9,042 nucleotides of DNA from AR5 sp041499965 (GTDB lineage: Bacteria; Methylomirabilota; Methylomirabilia; Rokubacteriales; CSP1-6), in NCBI GenBank assembly GCA_041499965.1, contig JBGQLG010000217.1:1-9042 (forward strand), written 5' to 3'. The notes below the pieces were generated by a model that saw only the letters and a program-made list of their open reading frames with translations, did not search any database and was not told the origin of the DNA. This document shows positions 1 through 6,055 of this stretch, piece by piece. The position numbers were made by a program, and so were the translations under genes. Position 1 is the stretch's first letter; every line of letters starts with the position of its first letter.

Positions 1-206
1 CATGGTGAGCCGTCGTCGCCGTTCGAGCGCAGGGCCCGGCTCGCGAGCCGCCCACGATCCAATTTGTCCGCGCGCCAGCCCCCTCTGGGGGATGGGGGGC
101 CCGAGCGAGCCGAGCCCGGCGCGAGTTACGGCGACAGGCGAGCCATGCTGGCGCGCCCGGGGCTCCCGCGCCCGATCCCCGGCGTCACCGCGGTCCACGA
201 GATCCA
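1..206 (+). repeat. Non-coding stretch with repeat copy A, left edge truncated
   Basis: This is the non-coding stretch after the permease stop codon. It aligns by eye with the loops of the two foldbacks at 5320-5694 (reverse complement) and 5722-6049. Shared landmarks in order are GGTGAGCC at 4-11 (one mismatch from GGCGAGCC), a 14-base palindrome at 37-50 matching the GAGCGAGCCGCC stretch of the other copies, the core CCCCTCTGGGGGATGGGG around 80-98, and GGCGAGCC at 137-144. In the two complete copies, everything outside the GGCGAGCC pair is an inverted-repeat arm. Here the right arm would be about 150-205 and its partner would lie left of position 1, outside the window. The repeat relationship is seen directly; the missing arm is inferred. 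No tRNA or credible ORF is visible. Confidence 0.7.
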
Positions 207-1163
207 CTAGCGGTAGCGGATACGCGGATCGAACCACGCGTAGGTGAGATCGACGAGCAGGTTGACGATCACGAAGCTGAAGGCGATGAGGAAGACGAGC
301 GCCTGGACGACCGGATAGTCGCGGTGGGCCACGGCGTCGACGACGAAGCGCCCCACGCCGTTCAGCGTGAACACGGTCTCGGTGACGACGAGGCCCCCGA
401 TCAGGAACGCGAACTCGGTGCCGATGAGCGTGATCACCGGCAGCATGGCGTTCTTGAGCGCGTGGCGGACGACGACGACGCCCTCCCGCAGCCCCTTGGC
501 CCAGGCCGTGCGGATGTAGTCCTCGCGCAGCACCTCCAGCACGGTGGAGCGCGTCATGCGCGTGGTGACGGCGGCGTAGCGGTAGCCCACCGTCACCACC
601 GGCCAGACCATCTGCTGGAAGTTCGCCCACGGATCGACCCAGGGCGGCGTGAACTCCAGGGGCGGCCCCCAGCCGAAGTAGATCACGAGCAGGAGGATGC
701 AGAGGATGCCGATCCAGAACGAGGGGATGGCCAGGCCGCCGATGCTGACGACGCGCACGACGTAGTCGACCCAGCTGTCCTGCCGCACGGCGGCCAGCAT
801 GCCGAGCGGGATGGCGATCACCACCGAGACCATCGAGGCCAGGAGGGCCAGCTCCAGCGACAGGGGGAGCCGGATCAGGAGCTCCTGGACGACCGGTTGC
901 CCCGTCCACAGCGAGGTGCCGAAGTCGAAGCGCACCACGCCCCACAGCCACGACCCGAACTGCACGAGCAGCGGCTGGTCGAGCCCGAGCTGGTGCTTCA
1001 GCGCGGCGATCTGGGCCGGGTCGATCCGGCCGGCCTGGTCGCCGCCCAGGATCAGCAGCGTCACGTCGCCGGGAATGACGCGCATGATGAAGAACACCAG
1101 CGCGGCCACGCCGAGCAGCGTGGGGACGATCAGCAGCAGGCGCTTGGTGATGTAGGTGCGCAC
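207..1163 (-). CDS. ABC transporter permease, DppB/OppB type
   Basis: Inner-membrane permease of a peptide/nickel/opine (PepT) ABC importer; it pairs with a DppC-like partner and cytoplasmic ATPases to form the channel. The 318-residue length is normal. A first membrane helix lies at about 8-28 and ends in the family-typical RVIPGD. A periplasmic part carries DFGTSLWTGQPV (80-91), followed by helices near 101-123, 136-162, 240-262 and 285-308. The EAA loop that docks the ATPase is visible as EDYIRTAWAKGL (214-225) followed by HALKNAMLPV. The C-terminus DPRIRYR is typical. The start is GTG at 1163, preceded by a GGGGTGAG ribosome site, 22 bases after the upstream binding-protein gene, so the two are co-transcribed. 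The partner permease and ATPases would be expected further left, but a repeat element follows the stop codon instead. Confidence 0.95.
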   Translation of the reverse strand: MRTYITKRLLLIVPTLLGVAALVFFIMRVIPGDVTLLILGGDQAGRIDPAQIAALKHQLGLDQPLLVQFGSWLWGVVRFDFGTSLWTGQPVVQELLIRLPLSLELALLASMVSVVIAIPLGMLAAVRQDSWVDYVVRVVSIGGLAIPSFWIGILCILLLVIYFGWGPPLEFTPPWVDPWANFQQMVWPVVTVGYRYAAVTTRMTRSTVLEVLREDYIRTAWAKGLREGVVVVRHALKNAMLPVITLIGTEFAFLIGGLVVTETVFTLNGVGRFVVDAVAHRDYPVVQALVFLIAFSFVIVNLLVDLTYAWFDPRIRYR

Positions 1164-1185
1164 CGCGCGCTCACCCCAAGCGGGC

Positions 1186-2799
1186 TCAATCCTCCGACAG
1201 CCAGACGTCTTGCAGCTTCTGGTTCGTGTAGTGATTGGGAGGGGCCACGTAGTTCTTCACCTTGGTCCAGTGCACGAGGTTGCGCGTCCACCACAGCCCC
1301 GGCATGAAGTAGGCCTTCTCCAGCACGAGCTTCTCGAGCTGGTTGATGAGCTTCTTGCGCTCGACCGGGTCGAGCGAACGGGCCTGCCGCGAGAACAGGT
1401 CGTCGATCTGCGGGTCGGAGAAGCGGCCCCAGTTCTGGGTGCTGCCGGTGGCGTAGCGGCCGAGGAACTGGTCGGGGTCGTCCATGAACTCGACCGTCGG
1501 CGCGACGATCAGCTCGAAGTTGCCGGTGTTCTGCCCGTCGTTGAACCAGGCCGCCGTCTCCAGCGGACGGTTCTCGGCCTCGATGCCGATCTTGCGCCAC
1601 TCCTGGATCAGGAACACCGCGAAGTCCTGGTAGGGCAGCTTCACGTTGCGGTTTTTCAGAATCACCTTGAACCCGTTGGGATAGCCGGCCTCGGCCAGCA
1701 GGCGCTTGGCCTCGGCCCGGCTCTTGTCGGCGTCGTGCCAGAAGCCGGGCAGCTTCTCCAGCTCGGCCGGCGCCATGCCCCACTCGGAGTCCGGACGGAT
1801 CAGGGCGCCCACGTTCTTGAGGCCGGTGAGCGGATACAGCACCTTGCCCATCGTGTAGCGGTCGATGCCGAGCGTGAGCGCCTTGCGGACGCGCACGTCG
1901 TTGAACGGCTTCACCGTGTTGTTGATGGCGATGCCCCACTGGCCGGTCATCGGCGTCTCCTGCACGGTGACCTTGTCGCCGAGCTGCTTCTTGATGGCCT
2001 CCACCTCGGCGGCCGGCAGGTGACGGAACTCGACGTAGGCCCGGCCGGAGCGGATGGCCGCGGCCCGCACGGAGGTCTCCGGGCTGATGAAGAACTTGTA
2101 GCCGTCGAGGTAGGGGCGGTCCTTCACGAAGTAGTCCGGGTTGCGCTCGCCCTCGAAGGTGGAGCCTCGCGTGTAGTTCTTGAACTTGAACGGCCCCGAG
2201 CCGACCACGTGCGTCTTGAAGTAGTTCGGGTCCTGGTCGAGGTACTTCTTGGGGTAGACGACATTCCACGGGGAGGCCAGGTTCGCCAGCAGCGAGCCCG
2301 ACGGGAACTTGAGCTTGAACACGACGGTGCCCGGGTCGGGGGCCTCCACTGCGGCGATCTCCGTGTAGGCGTTCTGCCGGATGCTGCGGACACCTGGCGG
2401 CGGGTTGATGATCTTGTCGTAGGTGGCCTTGACGTCGGCCGAGGTGAGCAGCGAGCCGTCGTGGAACTTCACCCCCTGGTGGAGCTTGAAGGTGTAGGTG
2501 AGGCCATCGGGCGCGATCTTCCACTCCGTCGCCAGGTCGCCGATGATCTTCGGGTAGTGGTAGGGATCGAGCTGCAGCAGCGTGCTGTACAGCGGCGCGA
2601 CCAGCTCCACGTTGGCGAATGTGCTCTCCTGGTGCGCGTCGAGGCTCGGCGGATCGGCGCCGATGACCGCGAGGAGCACGCCGCCCCGCCGCGGCGTTTC
2701 CGCCCGGGCCGCGCCGGGCAGGACCGCAACGAGCGAGACGGCAAGCAGGGCGACCGACAGGATCGACAGGAGCAATCGACGCGGCATCGCTGGCGACAT
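1186..2799 (-). CDS. ABC transporter substrate-binding protein, family 5 (DppA/OppA-like)
   Basis: Exported binding protein that captures peptides or similar solutes in the periplasm and hands them to the permease encoded directly downstream. The 537-residue product starts with a clear signal peptide: basic MPRR, a hydrophobic stretch at about 9-29 and an ARA|E cleavage site after residue 33. The family 5 signature spans about 97-130 (PDGLTYTFKLHQGVKFHDG then LTSADVK). The middle contains VRKALTLGIDR, a typical second-domain motif. There is no lipobox cysteine, so it should be soluble or diffusible rather than a lipoprotein. ATG at 2799 is chosen because GGAGG lies six bases upstream (2806-2810); ATG at 2787 is a possible alternative. 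The substrate cannot be read, since the family also carries nickel, opines and oligosaccharides. Confidence 0.95.
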   Translation of the reverse strand: MSPAMPRRLLLSILSVALLAVSLVAVLPGAARAETPRRGGVLLAVIGADPPSLDAHQESTFANVELVAPLYSTLLQLDPYHYPKIIGDLATEWKIAPDGLTYTFKLHQGVKFHDGSLLTSADVKATYDKIINPPPGVRSIRQNAYTEIAAVEAPDPGTVVFKLKFPSGSLLANLASPWNVVYPKKYLDQDPNYFKTHVVGSGPFKFKNYTRGSTFEGERNPDYFVKDRPYLDGYKFFISPETSVRAAAIRSGRAYVEFRHLPAAEVEAIKKQLGDKVTVQETPMTGQWGIAINNTVKPFNDVRVRKALTLGIDRYTMGKVLYPLTGLKNVGALIRPDSEWGMAPAELEKLPGFWHDADKSRAEAKRLLAEAGYPNGFKVILKNRNVKLPYQDFAVFLIQEWRKIGIEAENRPLETAAWFNDGQNTGNFELIVAPTVEFMDDPDQFLGRYATGSTQNWGRFSDPQIDDLFSRQARSLDPVERKKLINQLEKLVLEKAYFMPGLWWTRNLVHWTKVKNYVAPPNHYTNQKLQDVWLSED

Positions 2800-2819
2800 C
2801 TGACACCTCCGGAAACGTG

Positions 2820-2837
2820 GGTAGCGCGAACGCTACC
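2820..2837 (-). promoter_or_regulatory. Palindrome overlapping the -10 region, possible operator
   Basis: GGTAGCG and CGCTACC form a perfect 7-base inverted repeat around a 4-base centre. Read on the minus strand the centre is TTCG, so the 5' leader could also fold with a UUCG loop. It covers the proposed -10 box (2830-2835) and probable start point of the binding-protein operon. This is a classic place for a repressor, but no regulator is visible in the window. The symmetry is seen; the operator role is inferred. Confidence 0.4.
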
Positions 2838-2858
2838 AAGCCCGGGCAGACCTGTCAA
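2830..2858 (-). promoter_or_regulatory. Sigma70-type promoter of the binding-protein/permease operon
   Basis: On the minus strand a perfect TTGACA (2858-2853) is followed by a 17-base spacer and TAGCGT (2835-2830), which matches TATAAT at three positions including the first two and the last. It lies about 30 bases before the start codon of the binding protein. The hexamers and spacing are seen directly; activity is inferred. Confidence 0.5.
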
Positions 2859-2875
2859 CCGGCGATACCTGTCAA
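2850..2875 (-). repeat. Tandem 9-base repeat TTGACAGGT, 17-base period
   Basis: The minus strand reads TTGACAGGT twice, at 2875-2867 and 2858-2850, exactly 17 bases apart. The downstream copy contains the -35 hexamer of the operon promoter. The upstream copy may be a second -35 element or half of a direct-repeat regulator site. It sits between the divergent binding-protein and methyltransferase genes and could affect both. Confidence 0.4.
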
Positions 2876-2913
2876 GACCACCGGTGGCGCTCGGCGTCCC
2901 CTCCGTGACAGGG

Positions 2914-3735
2914 GTGCTCACGTACGGTAACGTTCCGCGGGTGGCGGCTCGTCCGGTCAGCGGCGAGATCTGGGAGCGTCGCGGCGACGGGCGCCGCGTC
3001 CAGATTGCGCGGGCGGGGCGGGCCGGCGTGCAGGGCCGCTGGCTCGACACCTCGGACAGGTACGCGGGGCCGGCGGTCGCCTTCACCAGACGGTTCCGGC
3101 CCGCGCTCGACAACGCGGACTATCGCGCCGCGCTGCCCGAGCGGCGCCGGCGCCTCGTCGACGATCAGCGCGATCTCCTCATCGGCCGCACCGTCCTCGA
3201 GCTCGGCCCTCACACCGGCGGCCTCACGACCGGCATCGTGCGCTACGCGACGCGGACGACGGTCGTCGAGGCTAACCGTCGCGCGATCGAGGTCCTGGCC
3301 CGGCGACTGGGCGATCGCATCCAGATCGTGACCGGCGACCTGCACCGGGAGCTGTGGCGCCGGCGGCCCGGTTCGTACGACGTGATCGTGTGCGCCGGCG
3401 TGCTCTATCACTCCGCGCATCCCTTCTGGATCCTCGAGGGCATGGCCGCGCTGGCGCCGCGCCTGATCCTGATCGACACGCTGAATCCCGGACGGCGGAC
3501 GGGGCTGGGCGTGGCGCCCGAGCCGGGGCGGCTGAATCATCGACACGGGCGCGGGCCCGACAGCGGCGTGACACTGAACCTCGGCGACGACGCCATCGAC
3601 TACGCGCTCGACCGCCTGGGCTATCAGCGGCTGCGGACGATCGCCAAGACGGCGCCGCGCGGCACCCGCCGCGGCGAGAGCGGGTACCTGCGAGCCTGGC
3701 GGCGGAGCCTGTCCGCCTGGTACGCGCGAGCCTGA
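2914..3735 (+). CDS. Class I SAM-dependent methyltransferase
   Basis: Predicted cytoplasmic methyltransferase of unknown substrate. With the GTG start at 2914 it has 273 residues. Motif I is VLELGPHTGGLT at about 94-105, the SAM-binding glycine loop. It is followed by the acidic end of strand 2 in TTVVEAN (115-121), strand 4 SYDVIVCAGVLYHS (154-167) and PRLILIDTLNPG (182-193). This is the order of a Rossmann-fold methyltransferase of the Methyltransf_11/23 kind. The start is uncertain: there is no in-frame ATG and no convincing ribosome site. GTG codons at 2884, 2905, 2914, 2941 and 3028 are all possible, and the catalytic core is intact with any of them. The reading frame stays open far upstream, but that part is antisense to the binding-protein gene. 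The gene stands alone, divergent from the transporter, so context does not reveal its substrate. Confidence 0.8.
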   Translation: MLTYGNVPRVAARPVSGEIWERRGDGRRVQIARAGRAGVQGRWLDTSDRYAGPAVAFTRRFRPALDNADYRAALPERRRRLVDDQRDLLIGRTVLELGPHTGGLTTGIVRYATRTTVVEANRRAIEVLARRLGDRIQIVTGDLHRELWRRRPGSYDVIVCAGVLYHSAHPFWILEGMAALAPRLILIDTLNPGRRTGLGVAPEPGRLNHRHGRGPDSGVTLNLGDDAIDYALDRLGYQRLRTIAKTAPRGTRRGESGYLRAWRRSLSAWYARA

Positions 3736-3742
3736 GGCTCGC
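3726..3742 (+). terminator. Perfect hairpin with the stop codon as its loop
   Basis: GCGAGCC (3726-3732), TGA (3733-3735) and GGCTCGC (3736-3742) form a 7-base perfect stem whose 3-base loop is the methyltransferase stop codon. No U-run follows directly, so it is not a textbook intrinsic terminator. It may protect the mRNA end or act with the larger inverted repeat that begins at 3741. Confidence 0.4.
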
Positions 3743-3826
3743 AGGCTGCGGAAAAAGGCCCATCGGCTTCGTTGGCGCCCTCGGCCGCACCGCGGCCTCG
3801 GATCTGGACCTTTTTGCGCAGCCTGC
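3741..3826. repeat. Intergenic imperfect inverted repeat
   Basis: Left arm 3741-3761 (GCAGGCTGCGGAAAAAGGCC plus one base) and right arm 3806-3826 are complementary at 19 of 21 positions. The 44-base centre contains a second hairpin, GGCCGC-ACC-GCGGCC at 3783-3797. Arms of the GGCTGC...AAAAAGG / CCTTTTT...GCAGCC kind recall dispersed intergenic palindromes that I associate with deltaproteobacterial-like GC-rich genomes; this is memory, not a search. It sits between the methyltransferase (plus) and the small ORF (minus), so it could end transcription from both sides, with A- and T-runs in the respective arms. Confidence 0.65.
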
Positions 3827-3907
3827 GTGGTCGATCCCGCCTCGATCATCCACCCCTGGTGACCGAGGAACGTCGCCCCGAACATCGCCTCTCGGGGCCG
3901 CTGGCGC

Positions 3908-4240
3908 CTAGAACGAGGGTCTGTTCAGCAACGGCGCCTTGTTCAGCGCGCTCACGTTGGTGATGGCCGCGGGCTTTAAATCGTAGGCGGCGCGGAACAC
4001 GTAGCCGGCCTTGACACTCTTGGCGGTCTTGTCGCCCGCGGTGAGGTCGGTCTGGACCTTCTTCTTCAGGGTGAGCTTGCGGCTTTTCTTGGTGACCGTC
4101 TTCTTCTTGGCCTTCCGTGCCGGCTTTTCGCCAGGTCGCCTGGCCCCCGTCGGAAAGTTGGACGCGGTCGCCCGGGCGCTGGCCGCGGCTCGCCCGTCCT
4201 GACGGCGCCCAAAGGTCGCAAGGTGAGACAGGGGCGTCAA
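3908..4240 (-). CDS. Small Lys-rich protein, possible RiPP-precursor-like peptide
   Basis: This is a hypothetical ORF of up to 110 residues. Its C-terminal two thirds use almost only G/C-ending codons in this frame, which argues for real coding. The N-terminal part is poorly defined: the only canonical-type start is TTG at 4240 without a good ribosome site, and no ATG is in frame. A very basic stretch (PARKAKKKTVTKKSRK) is followed by KLTLKKKVQTDLTAGDKTA and then SVKAG. This pattern resembles leaders of class I lanthipeptide-like precursors (LxLxK, then DL, then a G-G-like end). The remaining 31 residues have three Ser/Thr and no Cys, so a lanthionine product is not possible. No modifying enzyme of such a pathway is visible nearby. 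The leader likeness is from memory of the family and remains an inference. Alternatives are a small nucleic-acid-binding basic protein or a decayed gene. Confidence 0.45.
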   Translation of the reverse strand: MTPLSHLATFGRRQDGRAAASARATASNFPTGARRPGEKPARKAKKKTVTKKSRKLTLKKKVQTDLTAGDKTAKSVKAGYVFRAAYDLKPAAITNVSALNKAPLLNRPSF

Positions 4241-4302
4241 ACACGCCCACTCGATGGCAGGCTCATCGGGGTACGATGCCGAGCGGCGCGGGCGCGCCGG
4301 CG

Positions 4303-4309
4303 AAAGGAG
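4303..4309 (+). promoter_or_regulatory. Ribosome binding site deciding the LLM gene start
   Basis: AAAGGAG lies five bases before ATG 4315. It favours this start over the in-frame ATG at 4276 and over the longer open frame reaching back to 4117, whose extra residues do not look like an LLM protein. Confidence 0.8.
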
Positions 4310-4314
4310 CCGCG

Positions 4315-5310
4315 ATGGGAGCCGTCGGTCTCATGGGGATGCACGTGCCGGGAATGTCGTGGCGGCAGATGCGCGAGGCGGCCGTCCTGGCCGAGGAGCT
4401 GGGCTACCGCTGCATCTCGATGGGGGAGTCGTGGGGCGAGGACGCGCTGACCTCGCTGGCTCAGCTCGCGGCCGTGACCTCGCGCATCCGCATCGGCTCC
4501 AGCATCGTGCCGGTCTTCGCGCGCTCGCCGGCCAACCTGGCGATGACGGCGCTCAATCTCGACCGCATGTCCGAGGGACGGTTCTTCCTCGGCCTGGGCA
4601 CCAGCGGCCGGCTCGTCATCGAGGACTTCCACGGCGAGAGGTTCGCCAAGCCGCTCACGCGCATGCGCGAATACATCGACATCGTCCGCAAGGCCGCGCG
4701 CGGCGAGCGGCTGGACCACGACGGCGAGTTCTTCCACACCAAGCGCTTTCAGCTCCGCTTCACGCCCTATCGGGCGCAGTTGCCCATCTACATCGCCGCG
4801 CTCAGCCCGCCGAGCCTGCGGCTCACGGGCGAGCTGGCCGACGGGTGGCTGCCGATCTTCCTGGCGCCCTCGCGGATGGCGGCGGCGGTGGTCGAGCTGA
4901 AGGCGGGGGCGGAGGCGGCCGGCCGGACGCTGGGCGACATCGCCATCTCGCCCCAGGTGTCGATCTACGTGACGGACGACGTCGGCGCCGCCCGTGACCG
5001 CGAGCGCCCGCACATCGCCTTCTACATCGGCGGCATGGGCGTGTTCTACCACCAGTACATGCATCGCATCGGCTTCGGCGCCGAGGCCGACCGCGTGCGC
5101 GCGGCCTTCCTGGCCAAGGACCGCGCGAAGGCGGCGACCCTGGTGACCGACGAGATGGTCGACGCCATGACCATTCTCGGCACGCCGTCGCAGTGCCGGC
5201 AGCAGCTGGACCGCTTCTTCGACGCCGGCGTGCAGGAGGTACGGCTGGTGTTCAACGAGCCGGACCGGGAGTCGTACCTGCGCGCGCTCCGCGCCGTCGC
5301 GCCCGGCTAG
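4315..5310 (+). CDS. LLM class oxidoreductase, probably F420-dependent type
   Basis: Luciferase-like TIM-barrel oxidoreductase of 331 residues, a normal length for the family. Conserved parts are AEELGY (26-31), SRIRIGSSIVPVFARSP (56-72), the strand RMSEGRFFLGLGTSG (84-98) followed by EDFHG, and SPPSLRLTGELADGWLP (164-180). LGLGTS plus a following FHG/WHG segment and the ELADGWLP motif are typical of LLM members that use deazaflavin F420, such as Mer-like reductases. Cofactor assignment is from family resemblance. It would act in the cytoplasm by hydride transfer to or from an organic substrate that cannot be read here. No F420 biosynthesis gene is in view. The start is set by a strong AAAGGAG site. 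The stop is followed after nine bases by a giant foldback, and the next gene converges on it. Confidence 0.93.
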   Translation: MGAVGLMGMHVPGMSWRQMREAAVLAEELGYRCISMGESWGEDALTSLAQLAAVTSRIRIGSSIVPVFARSPANLAMTALNLDRMSEGRFFLGLGTSGRLVIEDFHGERFAKPLTRMREYIDIVRKAARGERLDHDGEFFHTKRFQLRFTPYRAQLPIYIAALSPPSLRLTGELADGWLPIFLAPSRMAAAVVELKAGAEAAGRTLGDIAISPQVSIYVTDDVGAARDRERPHIAFYIGGMGVFYHQYMHRIGFGAEADRVRAAFLAKDRAKAATLVTDEMVDAMTILGTPSQCRQQLDRFFDAGVQEVRLVFNEPDRESYLRALRAVAPG

Positions 5311-5319
5311 TCCGGGCTC

Positions 5320-5694
5320 TTCACGAACGCCGGCTCCGCGAGGCGAACGGGGCCCGGCGGGAGGTTGGGGGAACGCCTGGGATCGCGCGTGGGGCGGCGG
5401 CGCGTGGGGCCGCGGGCGGTGGGGCTCTTCGGGCGCGCCCCTGGCTCGCCTCTATCACGCGGGCGGGGCTCGCTCGACCCCCCATCCCCCACAGGGGGCT
5501 GGGGCGTGGGCTGTCGGGCGTTGGCGGCTCGCTCACCCCGCCGGCAATCGATCGCTCTCGGTTCGGCTCGCCATGGTTCGCACCCGAAAAGCCCCACCGC
5601 CCGCGGCCCCACGCGCCGCCGCCCCACGCGCGATCCCAGGCGTCCCCCGCCTCCCGCCGGGCCCCGTTCGCCTCGCGGAGCCGGCGCTCGTGAA
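5320..5694. repeat. Giant foldback 1 (arms about 112 bases)
   Basis: Arm 5320-5433 is complementary to arm 5583-5694 with about three substitutions and two single-base gaps, by hand alignment. The spacer 5434-5582 is 149 bases and contains repeat module B. The left arm begins nine bases after the LLM stop codon, so the mRNA would end in a very long, stable hairpin. Short ORFs that can be drawn through it are low-complexity Ala/Arg/Pro translations of palindromic DNA and I do not call them genes. Candidate roles are a bidirectional transcription terminator, an mRNA 3' stabiliser, or a MITE/foldback-like mobile element. Confidence 0.9.
5443..5572 (-). repeat. Repeat module B, inside foldback 1
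   Basis: Read on the minus strand, this 130-base module begins and ends with GGCGAGCC (5572-5565 and 5450-5443). It contains a CGGCGGGGTGAGCG stretch, then CGCCAAC, then the core CCCCTGTGGGGGATGGGG, then GCGAGCCCCGC. The same order is found in copy C (5822-5950, plus) and copy A (4-144, plus). The core itself can form a C5/G5 hairpin. Orientation is opposite to A and C. Confidence 0.75.
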
Positions 5695-5708
5695 TGGTCC
5701 GGGCCAGC

Positions 5709-5734
5709 ATCCCGAGTCAGATATCCCGAGTCAG
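5709..5734 (+). repeat. Short tandem repeat of ATCCCGAGTCAG
   Basis: ATCCCGAGTCAG occurs at 5709-5720 and 5723-5734 with a 14-base period. An inverted single copy lies at 6037-6048, the far end of foldback 2. The second tandem copy is the outer tip of the left arm, so the extra copy marks the left boundary of foldback 2 and may reflect how it formed. Confidence 0.7.
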
Positions 5735-6049
5735 AGATTCGCCGACCTGGACGGGCGCGTCCGCGGCTCGTGGCCGGGGCGGCGGGGCAAGCCCGCTGAG
5801 AGGGCTGCGGTCACGACCGAGGGCGAGCCTGCCTCCCACCGCCGCTTCTCGGCGGGGTGAGCGCGTCGCCAACTGTCTACCGGCCAACAACCCACCCCCT
5901 CTGGGGGATGGGGGGCCGCGCGAACCCCGCTCGCGCCATTCAGGCGAGCCATTGGCGTGACCGCAGCCCTCTCAGCGGGCTTGCCCTGCCGCCCCGGCCA
6001 CGAGCCGTGGACGCGCCCGTCCAGGTCGGCGAATCTCTGACTCGGGATA
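5722..6049. repeat. Giant foldback 2 (arms 94 bases, near perfect)
   Basis: Arm 5722-5815 is complementary to 5956-6049 with only two mismatches and no gaps. The 140-base spacer 5816-5955 contains repeat module C. The right arm ends six bases from the stop codon of the minus-strand LLM gene, so that gene's mRNA would also end in a long hairpin. The arm sequence is unrelated to that of foldback 1. Together with foldback 1 it fills nearly all of the 745-base gap between two convergent genes; no coding region is credible there. Confidence 0.92.
5822..5950 (+). repeat. Repeat module C, inside foldback 2
   Basis: This 129-base module is bounded by exact GGCGAGCC direct repeats (5822-5829, 5943-5950). 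Landmarks in order are CGGCGGGGTGAGCG (about 5849-5863), CGCCAAC, the core CCCCTCTGGGGGATGGGG (about 5896-5914) and CGCGAACCCCGC. It matches module B (reverse complement) and copy A in order and spacing. Confidence 0.75.
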
Positions 6050-6055
6050 CGAGGA

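Noticed and set aside
1156..2913. Plus-strand open frame continuous with the methyltransferase (859 codons in total)
   Set aside because: This part is antisense to the well-supported binding-protein gene and reads as His/Arg/Glu/Leu-rich translation without domains. Only the C-terminal portion after about 2914 has methyltransferase motifs.
3908..4240. Calling the small ORF a true lanthipeptide
   Set aside because: It has no cysteine in the presumed core and no LanB/LanC/LanM gene in the window, so only the leader resemblance is reported.
4117..4314. Longer N-terminus for the LLM protein at 4315
   Set aside because: The extra residues lack family similarity, overlap the opposite-strand small ORF, and a strong ribosome site sits before ATG 4315.
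4254..4997. Second plus-strand frame (247 codons) inside the LLM gene
   Set aside because: It is an Arg/Gly/Ala-rich shifted frame of the LLM gene with no recognisable motif.
5193..5960. Several short ORFs with a recurring PLWGMGG peptide in the intergenic region
   Set aside because: The recurring peptide comes from translating the repeat core on different copies. There is no start context or domain, and the frames cross palindromic arms.
5320..6049. CRISPR array or insertion sequence with transposase
   Set aside because: There are no short regularly spaced direct repeats and no transposase reading frame; the repeats are inverted and long.
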